Assembly (NCBI GenBank): GCA_018105865.1
Contig: CM030862.1
Span: 7,495,979 to 7,559,978 of the forward strand
Direction: 5' to 3'
DNA length: 64,000 nt
Source: Metaphire vulgaris
Taxonomy: Eukaryota > Annelida > Clitellata > Crassiclitellata > Megascolecidae
Part shown: piece by piece, positions 47,325 through 58,883 of the stretch
Layout of the letters: every line of letters begins with the position of its first letter
How positions within the stretch are numbered: position 1 is the stretch's first letter
Position numbers and translations under genes: made by a program
Notes under the pieces: generated by a model
What the model was told of the DNA's origin: nothing
The model's database searches: none
The model's input: only the letters and a program-made list of their open reading frames with translations

Positions 47325-50300
47325 GGATAAACTGTCTTAAAAAGCCCACAAGTGAAGCAGATCAAATGCATAGAGAAGCAGTAGCTAAATGCTAGTTATT
47401 CCCATTATAATGTCACAACCTAATAACTATTAATAAAACCAAGCAATGCTGCTAACTAGACTGCATGACTAATTCACGGTGGACCTTTGAATTTGATAGC
47501 TAAAATTTAGCAGCATTAAATCTCAAAACATTGTAAGACTGAGTTATGAAATCTCACAGAAACACGAAAGTTTGCATAAAATATAGTGCACAATGAAGAA
47601 AAAAATCATGACATCACTGAACATTTGTGTTTTAATCTGAATAAACAAAAGCCAAGAAGCAAACACTTAATAGAAATATCCAAAAAATATTTGTAGAAAA
47701 GATGGCTCTAACATATATGCAGTATATAGACCCAACATACCACTATAGTCCACATAATATCCGGGAACTGCTTGCTCTAGGCTATACTGAAAGCCACGAC
47801 CCGAGCTTCTTCCTCTTCGACTGCCTCTGTATCCTCCACGGTTTCGACGATGAACAGGACTGAGTGAACGGCAGTTGGCTTTTCGATTTCGTTGCTCTAC
47901 AGATCAGAAATTAAAGCACAAATTGCATCGTAGCACAAATAAGCAGCCATGCCATAACTTAACCCCTTTCACACCATTATGACGTGCAGTGTTGGACAAA
48001 CTCATGCAATAAATGATTTAACTCAAACTCTCAACTCATGCTCAATGAAATGAGTTTAAACTCAAATCACTGGGTTTTGAATGAATTAAATCAAACTCTT
48101 TAATTATGTGAGTTAACTCATCAACAGTGTACTTGAAGCTGAGGCAGCTGATATGACACACTAATGCAGATACAGGTAGTATGGAGGTCCAAAAACAGAA
48201 AATCCCTTATGGATGTAAAAAAGCACAGGCAGCACCTATTAGAGTATGGGCTCGTATATGCCATAAATATGGTATTCCCAGGAAACTAAAAGTAACCAAT
48301 TACCTTGTTTTACATTAATATTAGAAGCGTCTGCTCCATTCTCGCCTGTATCCTGGTCTTTAAATACTTCACCACCCTCAGCATTGCTAACTTCAGCCCT
48401 TTCTGGGCCATCTCCTCTATCACGACCAAAGCCCCTTTCTCTTCCCAGATGGGCACCCGGTCTGTGATCCCTGCCCCTTGTTTGCCGTCTTGTCGTCTGC
48501 TGCAACTCAGACGCCGAGGTGCTGGCCACCGGTCCTCCTTCTCGCTGACCCTCACTTTCTCTCCGCACGTGACGGGGCCATTTCTTCTTGCGGTCGTTTC
48601 GACCAACTTCCAGTTTCAGTGGAACCCACTTCTGTTTCGATCCTAAAAAGAAACAAGAGAAAATATAACCAAAGACGATTACACCGATCAAAATCCTAAG
48701 AACAATTGCTGAAATATTTTGAACCGATATCTGCAAACAACAGACTGAATGCACTACCAGTTTACAAACAATCCTTATTTATCAGTAATATTACAATACC
48801 TTATGAGACACGACATAATAATAAAAATTACTAAATAAAAGGCCCTAACAGAGTCTATTAATATTAGCAAATGTATGCTGCACTGAATAAGTGTCTGTCA
48901 TATCCTGTGAACAATGCATTCAGTAGCTCACTCAAACATGATGGTCTTTGCCTAATAGCATGAACCCAGGGCCGGATTAAGGTCCAAGTGGGTTGAGAAA
49001 AAAAGGTCGTCGCCTATACTGAAAATCTCTGACAAGAAAAAAAAGTTATCTCCATTCCAAATCGTCCTGACAAGCAAAAAAACGGTTATCTCCAAAATCG
49101 GTGGGCCTATTTTCATGATGGGCCGGGGGGCTACAGCTCCTGCCTTAATATGGCCCTGCATGAACCATGTCATTATTTTTTCACTCTCTCAGAGACAATC
49201 CTGTACTCATTCACTTTTGACAAACGTGAAACTATCCAACTCATCAACAACCTTTTAGAAATCCCTAAAGATGCAAAAGATTTGTCCACACTAATTGCAA
49301 GGTGGCCTTTGGTTTTAGCAGTTAAGCTTGCTGCTATATCACAGCGGGATGGGACGATGGCAGATTGCTAATACACTAAAACAGGATGCTGGTGGAATGA
49401 GATCAACTTACACAGGAGCCCTAAGATTGACTCAACCTCCACTCACTAGAGGGTGTTGTCACTCGAGGGCCAGCATTAAGCAGCGAAGGTAAAAGGTGGA
49501 TCTAAACGTATGACTGGCAAACAACTCTAGATCAATGACGCAAGCCACCCACATCTCTGCTTACCTCAGGAACCAGAGATCAGCATTTACCAGTACATTT
49601 TGTATCACAATACGTAAAAATACTCATGTCATTTTCATCGTCGTCGTCATCATCATCATCATCATCGTCGCCGTCATCATCATCATCATCATTAACATAC
49701 TCATAGGTAGAGTTTTGCTATTTCAAGAGTGCACTGCTATAATTCTCTGTTCTGAGCATGTTTCCGTGCCATGGTGGTATGCTGTGTGAGATAAGGTCCT
49801 TCTCAATTGCTCTTGTCCAAGTTGCTCTGGGCCTGCCCACCGACCTTTCCAGATCTCTAAATGATGGCATGGAGAGTTACGAATAATAGCTATAAACAGT
49901 CTTAAACCAAATCTATTCACGAAGAACAGAAATATGACAATCGACAGTCATCTACCCTTTGATTTCGAAACCTTCTGCTTATCACCAGACTCCTTGTTTT
50001 CTTTTGCCGAATCGTCTCCGCCAGAGTCTGATGACTGCTGCTTCTGTGAAGACTTAGCAGCTTCCTGTGGAGTAGGATCAACCTCCACCATCGCCATGGC
50101 AACGCTTGGCTGCGGCACCATGCCTGCATCCACAGCAGTTGCAACAGCCTGCGGCTTCAACTGTTGGATGTCTGAACTGCATATTTCTTTAGCAACCAAG
50201 GAACTTGACGACACTTCAGTCGATTCGGGTGAAACAGGAACGGAACTATTCTCCGGAGTCTTTGTAATTGGTTTAACCAATTTGCCATTCTGAAATTACA

Positions 50301-53300
50301 AAAAGACTAAACTCTCTTCTTTATTGAAGAATCAAAATAATCAAACTTCATCATAAGACAAAGTGCATCCAATCTAAGCTAATATCATTGTTATTATAAA
50401 CTTCCATATGCCATAAAAGACTGCCGAAAAATCTTGAGTATAGTCTGCACTTTTTAACTCAGAATTAATGACTTTATTAACAGCTTAGTCTATTGTTGGT
50501 ACAAAGTGTCTGCTGTCAGAGGGAGAGGGGAGAGATGGAGAGAGATGGAGAGAAAATTTGCAGGGAGAGGCAGAGGAGACGAAGATGATGACTTTAAACC
50601 CAATGTAGATGGTATTAATGACCTTATTGCTGGCTACTAGATCAATTAAACAAAGTCAAGTGTCACCAAAGCCCGACTCTGTCTATAATTAATTAATGAC
50701 AGTCTAACAGTGAAACCTTTATTTAATATTATACCAGTGTACACATTATCCCATTCACTACAGTAAGCACAGGCTCAGGAACTTCTACCCACGAATCTCT
50801 TGACATCTGCAACATTCACAGTTCTGTCAGCAATAATTAATTGTACTGGTGGTCAAATAGGACGTTATCGAGTGTGGAGATTTAAGAGTTCACACTATAT
50901 TCATGATCTGCACCCCAGAAAGCCATATGTATTATATACCACACCTGTGCACACTATAATCAAGATTTTATGGTAGGTCAATTCCAGAGATCAGAGTGAA
51001 GAAGCAGCAAGACAACAGAAAGGGAGCAAAAGGAAAGTATTCTATAACAAAATGACCAGCAGCAGCAATGTGCAAAAGCAAATGTGAATATGCAAAGAGC
51101 CAAGGACCAACCAAAACCATGACTAAATCATCACATTTCCCAGGTAATATTTGGACTAATATTCATGGAAAGTGAAGATGGGTTCATTCATTGTTCTAGA
51201 TCAATACTACAGCTTATCAAACACTAGTTTGAACTTTAAACTAAGTTATTTGGGTAAAATATGAAAATAATTACAGTTATTTTATCTCAACACATTTTTA
51301 AGATCATGCTTCAAGTTGTGTCCAATTGCTGGTTCTAGGTGTCTGTTAAAATATTATAAGTTTCAGCTTAAACCCAATATTTCACAATATAGTTCCATAT
51401 TGCTAGGTCAAGATCAAACCAAAACTTTATATTTGCTTCAACACGCCCGATAAGGTTGATTGCACAATGCGTCTCAAATATGAAAATCTAGTATACTGTA
51501 ATCATAGCATCAAAGCAATTCTGAACAAATCTAATAGCCTGAAAATTGCAATGGGAATTCTAGCATCAAATCTTATATAAAGAAAATTTTACAGCACTAG
51601 GTGGAGAAAAATGCCAAGTGAAGGGCATGTTTAAGTCAAAAAATAAGCTGATAAACAAAAAGTCACGGGTCTATTCAGAAAAATACTCATGTAAAAAGCC
51701 CGATATAAACTAGCAATCCATTTGATGTTGCTGGCCCAAAACAATGGCAAAAACACACCCTAGTCCTTACACCAGCAACCTAATGACTGCCAGTAACAGT
51801 GTTTTTGTGTCCTACCTCAAAGACCTTGAGCATTGTCTTGAGCGAATAACATGTCTGAGTATTCTATATATTAGACAAGTGCTATATACAACTGTGCATT
51901 ACATATCATTGTAGGCCAAAAAAAGTCCACATAAATTCAAAATCAGGAAAATATACTAAAATTATATATCAATAATAAACAAATGTTCATCTAAGCTAAA
52001 TATTTGAAGTACCCACATCAGATGGTTCACCAAGCACAGGCCAGTTCGTACAGTCATCCAGCTTGTCAGTCTACAAAATAACGGTTATTATATGACCTTC
52101 ACTGCTTGAAAAATAGAACAGCACAGGCAACATAATTTCTCACTATACTGCTATGCATGCACATAATATACTGTAGTACATGCTCGAGCAATAGCCAATG
52201 CGGAAGAATTTCTCTAATTTATGGGCAAAAACATCTTCCATAGAGTTTTGTTTAAAGAAGAGATCAATGTAAAATTCTAAATTAGAGCATGCAAACAAGG
52301 GCAACTATCAAAACAACTGGTGAATTTAATAGGCTTCTAAAAACAATGATCATCATCATCATCATCATCATCACACTCCATAGTCCATAAGGACCGTCGG
52401 AGCCAACGGTGTAAGAGTGCTCGCCCATGGCCCTTTCCTTTCTTTGGCCATGTGTATCGCATTTTGGGTGGTGTCAAGTCCAGTCCATTCAAGAATGTCA
52501 TCGATCCATCTTCTCTTTGGTCTTCCTCTTTTTCTCATACCATTTGACCTGCCCATCATCACTGTCTTTATTATTCTGTCATCCCTCATTCTGCAGATGT
52601 GTCCAAATATCGATAATTTTCTTTCTTTGATCTTCTCCACAACAGTCTTTGTTCGTCCCAGGTCTTTGCGAATAGTATCATTTTTGATCATATCTTTATA
52701 ACTTATTTTCAGCATTTTCCTATAACATTTCATTTCAAATGCGTTCAGTTTTAATCTGTCTTGTTTCTTCATGGTCCATGTCTCACATGCATACAGTAGG
52801 GTAGATATCACGCATGTGTCCATAATTCGCAATTTAATGTCTGTGCAAATGTTTTTACTTTTCCAGATCATGTTCAAATTGGCAAAAAACAATGATACCC
52901 CACAAGAAAACAATTAAAAAAGTCAAACCCGCTCATTGATAGGCCAAGGTGTAACCTTTCAAACATGCTTTGCAATTGACTGCAATTGACTGACTGCTAA
53001 ATATTCAACACATGCTAATTAACCATATCTCTGGTTAATATCACAAGATTTCAACCTGAATTCGATCAGGTTTGATTAAGAGTTAAGTATTGTGAATTGC
53101 AAAATTAGCATAGCCAACACAAAAGTTGGTTAACTGCCTATTTAAAAGCTACACTGATATTAAGCACACACACAAACTTATGTTTCATAAATCACAAAAT
53201 ATGACAAATACATCAGCTTTTCACTAACTAGTCAAAGCAGAGTTAAATGGCATCATTATATAAAATGCCTAAATGCCATATGCACTGTGTCCAGATAAAA

Positions 53301-53923
53301 AATGGAGGCCAACTCTATTTACACTATGACTTTAAGAAAACTTGGCTGATTTCTATACAAATGTGCAATTTTAAACAGGAATAAATTGGCTTCAGATAGA
53401 TACAAGCATTATCTGAAAAACAAAATGAATAATGAATGCAATGAATAATCAAAATGTCCATCACTAGAATTGACACATGATTTCAGACATCGTCGCCACT
53501 GATGAATTGCTGCTCCAATAACGGTGTGATCTAACTTTGCCCACCCACTCACCAGTCACCAATCTCTGCTTTAGTTCTTTCAGATTGGAAATGAGTGACC
53601 GATAGACCCTTTCCTGCAGAATACCCCACACGAAGTAGTCCACCAGGTTCAAATCTAGTGAGTTTGGTGGCCACAGTTCGGGTGGTATGAAAGCAGGACT
53701 CGTCCTGTGCGGTAATTCAACAGTGTCATGAGCAAGTAATATGCTACGTCAAAAAAATAACTAAAGGGCAGGTACATAAAGGTGTGTTTTTATATCCGAT
53801 GATTTCAAACTCAATCCTACATAAACCATCCACATTTTTATAGAAAGTGGCCAAGTTTTCTTAAAGTTATGATGAAAATACAGTTGGTTCCCTTTTTATC
53901 CGGCCTTGGTGTAGTGAACCATG

Positions 53924-53994
<71 letters not shown>

Positions 53995-54286
53995 TGCTAA
54001 ATACCTCTTTAGACTTTGCTTGACTAGGAGTCACTTTATTTGTCTGAGAAGCTAAACAAACAACAAGAACTTATATAAATACACTAAATTTATTATTATA
54101 TATTCTAAAATGTATTTCCATGACCTAACAGTGCTTCAGCAGTTCAAGGAACCATTTCTGCCTCTGACTCAGACCTAGATGAGAGCTGGAATGCAAATTT
54201 ATTTTCCACACTCAGGACACTTTTTTGTTATAACCCCACAGGAACTAAGCACCAAAGGCATAAAAATTATACACACACACACACAT

Positions 54287-54317
<31 letters not shown>

Positions 54318-54891
54318 ATATTTTGCAAACTTCCGAAAAGGGATTAAAGTAAACTTATATCAGCATGATTCAGTCTCCAGAATTATGCAAATCTTTTCTG
54401 CTGATTGCGTCAAATCCAATCATCAACTTCCAAAGCATCAGTCGATGGCACAAACTTATATATGAATTTAATTTTTAAAAAGTTACTGAAAATGATGACA
54501 TCAAAGCAAAAACCGGACAAACTGTGACCGAATCGACGATAACATTTCGTCAACTACCTTGAGGTGTTGGGACGGGCTTCTCCTTGGCGCCCTTTACCCA
54601 TGGATTCTTGGCCGGGATAGGGGCCTCCACGAAATTCTTGTTGTCGAATATCTTAACACCGGTCGGTTTGCCACCACCGGCGGCGGCGGCGGCAGCGGCG
54701 GACGTCTCCTTCCTCTGGGCATCGCTGGACCCCGCAGCAGTCGCCGCCACTGCGGCCACCACTGCCGCTTGGTCCTGGTGGGTCGACAGCGGCGGCTTAG
54801 CGGAAGACGGCGGGACGACCTCGGCAGCGGTGGCCTGCGACCGTCCGTGCTCCGTCAGAATACCGTGCGATACGTCGACTACGGTCGCCAT
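31269..54891 (-). CDS. LARP1: La-related protein 1, complete, 20 coding exons
   Basis: Exons from the start: 54558-54891, 54005-54051, 52017-52070, 49956-50289, 48304-48642, 47741-47896, 46495-46597, 45964-46108, 44615-44789, 42481-42815, 42070-42170, 41211-41427, 40313-40457, 39297-39457, 34220-34326, 33408-33553, 33128-33269, 32431-32540, 32094-32263, 31269-31748. All phases fit; the sum is 1266 codons plus stop (human about 1100). Early landmarks are KNPWVKG and [12 protein letters not shown] basic RG-rich stretch (about 370-420) precedes the La motif (about 445-520: [37 protein letters not shown]). The C-terminal DM15 region (about 935-1105) reads [29 protein letters not shown] and [15 protein letters not shown]1 binds 5'-TOP mRNAs and caps downstream of mTOR in the cytoplasm. 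The ATG at 54891 is the first in frame. The donor ending exon 44615-44789 (GTCGGC) is the weakest junction. The C-terminal 160 residues are low-complexity and Ser-rich. Confidence 0.96.
35530..36480 (-). pseudogene. CR1/Jockey-type LINE, 5'-truncated
   Basis: The minus strand reads [19 protein letters not shown] and [14 protein letters not shown], then [10 protein letters not shown] and [13 protein letters not shown]. These are consecutive reverse transcriptase blocks of CR1-like LINEs (the usual LDYCN...LAGLP and ...RAFPVAAP patterns). Frame is interrupted. The tail ends in a GCGCTATAGAAATG motif and an (ATA/ACT)n repeat at 35638-35735. Confidence 0.75.
36492..36763. mobile_element. Tc1/mariner-pogo type MITE
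   Basis: CAGTAGAACCCCAATATATT at the left and AACAAGAATATACTG at the right with TA flanks. The interior includes AAGTTTGAGCGC(T)GGTCCCGCC, shared with 7306-7480. Confidence 0.72.
38022..38276. mobile_element. Tc1/mariner-pogo type MITE, degraded
   Basis: Left end CAGTAAAACTTCAAAATCG, right end ATAGCAGGATTCTACTG followed by TA. The left TA is mutated. Confidence 0.55.
40840..41080 (-). pseudogene. LINE C-terminal fragment
   Basis: The minus strand reads [19 protein letters not shown] and further on [11 protein letters not shown], the same end-of-RT pattern as at 52371-52913. It is 5'-truncated. Confidence 0.65.
43045..44281 (+). repeat. Direct repeat of about 0.3 kb (43045-43341 and 43985-44281)
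   Basis: Both copies begin AAGTCTCAGATATCTGCACTT and end CATCAGTGACTTCTT, with clear but diverged identity across about 295 bp. A LINE fragment lies between them. The block sits in the LARP1 intron between exons 42481-42815 and 44615-44789. The copies do not contain an obvious exon. Confidence 0.85.
43431..43865 (-). pseudogene. Non-LTR retrotransposon RT C-terminal fragment
   Basis: An open frame of 144 codons reads [20 protein letters not shown], then [21 protein letters not shown] and [15 protein letters not shown]. This is the common C-terminal module of animal endonuclease/reverse-transcriptase ORFs. It is 5'-truncated. Confidence 0.8.
45290..45370 (+). repeat. CAT/CAC trinucleotide repeat
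   Basis: (CGT CAT)n then (CAT)n then (CAC)n in a LARP1 intron. Confidence 0.95.
45460..45690 (-). mobile_element. CR1/L2-type LINE 3' end
   Basis: The minus strand reads [19 protein letters not shown], then [16 protein letters not shown], then a stop and a tail with CACTATATAAATTGG and (TTAG/AACT)n. It matches the + strand LINE end at 10260-10605. Confidence 0.75.
47288..47330. repeat. AT dinucleotide repeat
   Basis: (TA)n of about 40 bp in a LARP1 intron. Confidence 0.95.
48967..49158. mobile_element. hAT-type MITE, perfect TSD
   Basis: CAGGGCCGGATTAAGG at the left and CCTTAATATGGCCCTG at the right. CATGAACC is duplicated exactly (48959-48966, 49159-49166). The interior has two or three minus-strand copies of the GACCTTTTTTTGCTTGTCA-like motif (about 49000-49012, 49025-49045, 49065-49090). 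Confidence 0.9.
49636..49695 (+). repeat. CAT/CGT trinucleotide repeat
   Basis: Imperfect (CAT)n/(CGT)n, probably the tail of an old LINE. It lies 0.26 kb from LARP1 exon 49956-50289. Confidence 0.9.
52347..52913 (-). pseudogene. Non-LTR retrotransposon 3' portion with (ATG)n tail
   Basis: An open minus-strand frame of 180 codons includes [34 protein letters not shown] and [14 protein letters not shown], the classic C-terminal half of an endonuclease/reverse-transcriptase ORF. The (CAT)n at 52347-52371 is its tail. It is 5'-truncated and inserted antisense-neutral (same strand as LARP1) in an intron. Confidence 0.85.
53288..53908 (-). mobile_element. Internally deleted Tc1/mariner transposon
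   Basis: About 60-bp imperfect inverted ends: 53288-53345 (GTCCAGATAAAAAATGGAGG...) and 53845-53908 (...CCCTTTTTATCCGGCC). On the minus strand between them is a transposase C-terminal piece: [20 protein letters not shown], then [18 protein letters not shown]. The SxDLNxxDYxxWG pattern is the third catalytic block of Tc1/mariner transposases. Most of the ORF is missing. Confidence 0.78.
53929..53990. repeat. AT dinucleotide repeat
   Basis: About 60 bp of pure (AT)n, ending 15 bases from LARP1 exon 54005-54051 on its downstream side. Confidence 0.95.
54270..54316. repeat. CA/TA dinucleotide repeat
   Basis: (CA)n followed by (TA)n in LARP1 intron 1. Confidence 0.9.
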
Positions 54892-55260
54892 TAGCGAGGA
54901 CCTCCCCGAGGACAACCAGGTCCAGGTACCAGTTGGTTGGAACGGTGACGGTCAAAGTAGTAGGCAGCTGGACAGCGCTCGCTCGCTCTCACTACCAGAT
55001 TCTCGCTTAGAACGCGTTCGATCGGGTCGATCGGTTCGAACGATCGACGGCGCGGCTTCCGGCGGTGGCTTCGGATGCGGTCGGTGGCGGAGAAGGCGCC
55101 TGGAAAAGCTGGAAGAGCTGGCACGAGACGAGGGAGATGGAGGGTCCGTCTCCTCGTCGCACGCACGCAATCCGATGCACCTTGTCGGAAAGAAACGCGT
55201 CACGTGGTCTCCGTTTTCGCAACACAAAGATAGAGAATCGAGATCGTTTCCGCAACGACA
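54892..55260 (-). promoter_or_regulatory. LARP1 5' UTR/promoter region, CpG-rich
   Basis: Immediately upstream of the LARP1 ATG the base composition changes to G+C-rich with many CpG and TCGA units, unlike the flanking A+T-rich DNA. An E-box CACGTG (palindromic) is at 55201-55206. The plus-strand open frames across this block are antisense artefacts of the composition. No TATA box was identified. Confidence 0.5.
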
Positions 55261-55747
55261 CTTCCTCTGACCAAGGATATAGACTCCCTGCTCTGACGCT
55301 GCATTGCTAGACTTATCACTTCATCGCAATAATCATGATCATAATAATAATGTTGGCAACAATGATCATCACCAAAATAAAAACAGATTCAGACTGTTGC
55401 ACAAACCGAAGAATATGCATCAATGGCGAAAATCGATTCATAGCGAACGTGTTCGGATTCTATAATTCTAGTGGTTCTATACGTACGTGGATTTACAATT
55501 TTGGAAAGGAGAACGAGAGAGGCTTTAATTGAGACATATATAGGCCTATACAGAATACTAACAAAGTGGAAGTGCCAAGAGGTGTTTTTTGCAACAAAAC
55601 AGTATGATGGAACCAGAGGACACAATATGAAACTGTTTAGAAACGGCAGGGAGATACAAACAGCATTAATTTCTGTAGTGCGAAAGTGGTGGACAGATTG
55701 AATGAATTGCACGGGAAGATAGTAATGGCTACTAGTTTGGTTGATTT

Positions 55748-55890
55748 GAGTGTCTTATACAGGCCTGTTAAGAGGGGAGATCCCCCAACCCTCAAAATTT
55801 CCCCACAAAAATTGCAGCGCTAAATTTTTTGCATTGAACCGTGCCTCTTCCCCTCCCGCCCCAAAGGCCCAGAGTCTGGATAAAACACTG
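55748..55890. mobile_element. hAT-type MITE, same family as 26257-26425
   Basis: It starts GAGTGTCTTATACAGGCCTG (first base mutated) and ends GGATAAAACACTG. The flanks GTTGATTT and GGTGATTT match in seven of eight. Confidence 0.78.
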
Positions 55891-56049
55891 GGTGATTTCA
55901 AAATAGTTTTCTATGACGAAATTAACAGGAATACGCTTTTCGGATTGGCCTCAAGGCCCACATTTACCCCTTATATGAAGGCTGTCTCTCCATTTGAGAA
56001 GAAATCATGGAAATATTAGTATTGGCAAACTCAGGAATCTGGATTCTGG

Positions 56050-56540
56050 AAGTTGAAACTCTACCTTCGTAAACTCTTATAACGCCTCAACCTCCTCGAC
56101 CTACACGATCGTCATCTCAACTAACACTTTCACGCCCGTTAAATCAGTCATCACTCAAAATCTGCAACCGCGCTTTCTCATATATGCCGCACCAGAACTT
56201 TGGAACTCAATTCCAGCCTCTCTCCGCAGCCTACGACATGGTCAAACAATAAGCTCCGAATCCTCATTTACTTTAATTCCTTCACTATCTCCTCAAGCCT
56301 TTAGGTCTAAACTTAAAACCTTCCTATTCGAAAATTAAGTCATTTCCTCCATAGCAATAACAACCTGACCCGCCGCCTCATAGATATACTGACTTTCGCC
56401 CGGCCGACAAACCACCTTGCCTATAACTATTTCAAGAAAGATTAAGCGCATAAGAATAAGCAGCTACTGCTGTGCTGCTTTCCGGGGCGCTGTATAAGTT
56501 TACGAGATTTTACTTTACCTACTACTTTGTCGCTTCATGG
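56050..56540 (+). pseudogene. CR1/L2-type LINE 3' end
   Basis: The plus strand reads APELWNSIPASLRSLRHGQ, then LSPQAFRSKLKTFLFEN and stop, then a tail with GGGCGCTGTATAAGTTTACG. It is 5'-truncated. Confidence 0.7.
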
Positions 56541-56759
56541 ATCTGCTTACCTACTTATTTTACGGTATGAACAGTTCAAAAACTTGTTGTCGATCGTCAG
56601 TGGTTTCAACAAAATTAATATTAAATGTTAGTGTTGTGTAATTTGAATAAGATAGTTTGAATTTATTTTCCACAGATGAAGCAAAGCAATATTCACAACT
56701 GTTAATAATTTACACTGTATTTTAATTTAATCAGCGAACTTCGCTCAACCAGTTGTCCC

Positions 56760-57193
56760 GATTATTATTATTATTATTATTATTATTCGACTATTTATGA
56801 AGCGCCGTAACATGGCCATCGGCCAAAACCAAAAGCGCTGTACAATCAACACACAGCTAATAACTGTACGATCTGGTGAACAAGTACGTTTTTAGTTCTT
56901 TGGCGAACGTTTCAGGAGAAATAGTCCCGGCCAGCGAATCGGGGAGCGCATTCCACAGAAGTGGGTTGCCGTGAGTCATGGAGCGCTCGCCAAACTTATA
57001 TATACCGATATAATATTTTATAGCACTATTTTGCACACTGGTGAAAATCCTTCATCAGTACACTGAACTAGAAGATTTTATATCCAGAGAATGGCATATC
57101 CAATCCAGAAACAGGAAATACTCTTACCCATTTTAGTGGCTTTAAGACAGGGCAGACCCCACTGAACCACTCTTAATCCTGTTATTAGTATTA

Positions 57194-57238
<45 letters not shown>

Positions 57239-57240
57239 TA
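56760..57240 (-). mobile_element. LINE 3' tails with (ATT)n microsatellites
   Basis: 56788-57005 on the minus strand matches the LINE ends at 45460-45690 (GNPLLW.NALPDSLAG-like). The (ATT)n at 56761-56787 is its tail. A second (ATT)n at 57193-57238 adjoins another short antisense tail. Confidence 0.6.
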
Positions 57241-57869
57241 TGTTCATTTAGCAACGGAACAGTAAATCTTGTTGAATATGAATGTTTTGGGTAATGTAGA
57301 ATGGAATTTAAATCCATAGGTTTGCCAGTATGCTGTATTTTATAAGTAAATAGATTTGTCGCACGTGTAATTGTCTGATTGACAGACGACAGGTAAACAG
57401 TGTTGCAATTCTGTGCAGGCAAATAGTAATGGAATCATTGTTCAATCTGCTGAGGGCTGGTTGAACATTTTTGTTTTAGCCATGATTAAATTTCTTGCTG
57501 GTAGTAGTTTTGTTCTGGAAGTGCAACCCACAATGCTTGTCTGCATGCTAGTTAAAATATGTTGTCGGCATGTTTGTATTAGCATCATAAGCCTCTTTGA
57601 ATAATTTTTTTGATATCTATTTGAACAGTGCTATGTCAAAAATTAAGTCATAGTATATTGGTAAGTACTTATTTGAGTATCGTTTAAGTCAAATGCCTAT
57701 GTTAGGACAGTAATGTCATTGTCTTGAAATCAGTCTCTTAAAAATATGTGAGATCGTCTGACATTTTACTGACGTTTGTTGTTTTTATTTTCAGTTTGCA
57801 AAAACGAATCAAAGCTTTCTAAGTAAGCGCTTCTTCATTCCACAGGTGACCAGCTGATGCTCAGCTCAG

Positions 57870-58883
57870 ATGTTGTTAAAACCTGTCAAATATAAAATCT
57901 TACATGAATCGTGCAATGGATCATCTCTTCGAGCCGCACAACATCAGTTTCTATGCTTGATCGTCTTTGTTGCAGTATTGTGTCTTTGCGTTAATCTCCG
58001 TCTGTTCCACGGCAACGCTCCGCTGCATGTTACCCACCCATATGCCATTCCAGAAACATTCATCACATCAGAATGTGGAGATGAGCGTCGCCTTGGCAAC
58101 ACCATGTTTACCTATGCTTCTCTGCTTGGAATCGCAGTTCAAAACAATATGACTCCTGTTATAAGTGAAGGCATACGACTGACGCACATCTTCAACATTA
58201 CAACTACTATAACCGACGACCTTGCTAATATAATGGGTCATTATGACACTTACGAAGAGTATGGAAAGCGTGGCGGTGCTTTTGACATCAATCTTATGGA
58301 ATTGAACTCTAGACTTAATGTTAGGCTTCTTGGATACCTTCAGTCGTGGAAATATTTCAGTCGTGCAGAGAATGAGGTCCGTAGAAACTTTGCCTTTAGG
58401 GACAATGTCAAGACGAGCGCTCAGAATTACATCTCTAAACTTTTGCTTGGATTGGCAGAAAGTGCAAAACCTGTCCTGGTCGGAATACATGTCAGAATGG
58501 GCGACATGATGGAAGATTATTACAGGCAATATGGTTATGTGACGGCTCCACCTGAATACTTTCAAAGAGCGATGAACTACTTTAAACGCAAGTACAACCG
58601 CGTCCAGTTTGTTGTCTGTAGTGACAATATTCGCTGGTCAATTGAGAATCTTAGAGGACCAGGTATTGCTTTCTCTGAAGGTAACACTGAAGCAGTTGAT
58701 TTGGCAATTTTAAGCAGCTGTGATCATATGATAATTTCTGTTGGGTCATTTGGTTGGTGGGCGGCTTGGATTGCAAACGGAACAACGATCTACTACAAGA
58801 AATGGCCGCGACCCCTCTCACAATTGGAGTATCAAGTTGAGAAGAGAGACTATTTTCCTCCTCATTGGATTCCAATGGAATAA
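57870..58883 (+). CDS. GT11 family alpha-1,2-fucosyltransferase (FUT1/FUT2-like)
   Basis: A single open exon of 337 codons. It is a type II Golgi protein by layout: short cytoplasmic tail, one membrane segment (about 26-45), then the catalytic domain. GT11 landmarks are RLGNTMF (74-80), VGIHVRMGD (204-212, the HxRxGD motif that binds GDP-fucose) and SVGSFGWWAAW (290-300). The family moves fucose in alpha-1,2 linkage to galactose, making H-type glycans. Length is close to the family's usual 340-370. Candidate N-glycosylation sites are N109 (NIT) and N303 (NGT). An acceptor (CATTCCACAG, ending 57845) just upstream suggests a noncoding first exon. AATAAA follows at about 59351. The acceptor specificity cannot be read from sequence. 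Confidence 0.93.
   Translation: MLLKPVKYKILHESCNGSSLRAAQHQFLCLIVFVAVLCLCVNLRLFHGNAPLHVTHPYAIPETFITSECGDERRLGNTMFTYASLLGIAVQNNMTPVISEGIRLTHIFNITTTITDDLANIMGHYDTYEEYGKRGGAFDINLMELNSRLNVRLLGYLQSWKYFSRAENEVRRNFAFRDNVKTSAQNYISKLLLGLAESAKPVLVGIHVRMGDMMEDYYRQYGYVTAPPEYFQRAMNYFKRKYNRVQFVVCSDNIRWSIENLRGPGIAFSEGNTEAVDLAILSSCDHMIISVGSFGWWAAWIANGTTIYYKKWPRPLSQLEYQVEKRDYFPPHWIPME

Noticed and set aside
47986..48130. Possible hAT MITE (CAGTGTTGGACAAACTCA ... TCAACAGTG)
   Set aside because: The ends are roughly inverted, but I found no matching target duplication, so it is not listed as a feature.
54584..55270. 228-codon plus-strand frame
   Set aside because: It is antisense to LARP1 exon 1 and its CpG-rich upstream region; the minus-strand frame splices perfectly to the rest of LARP1.
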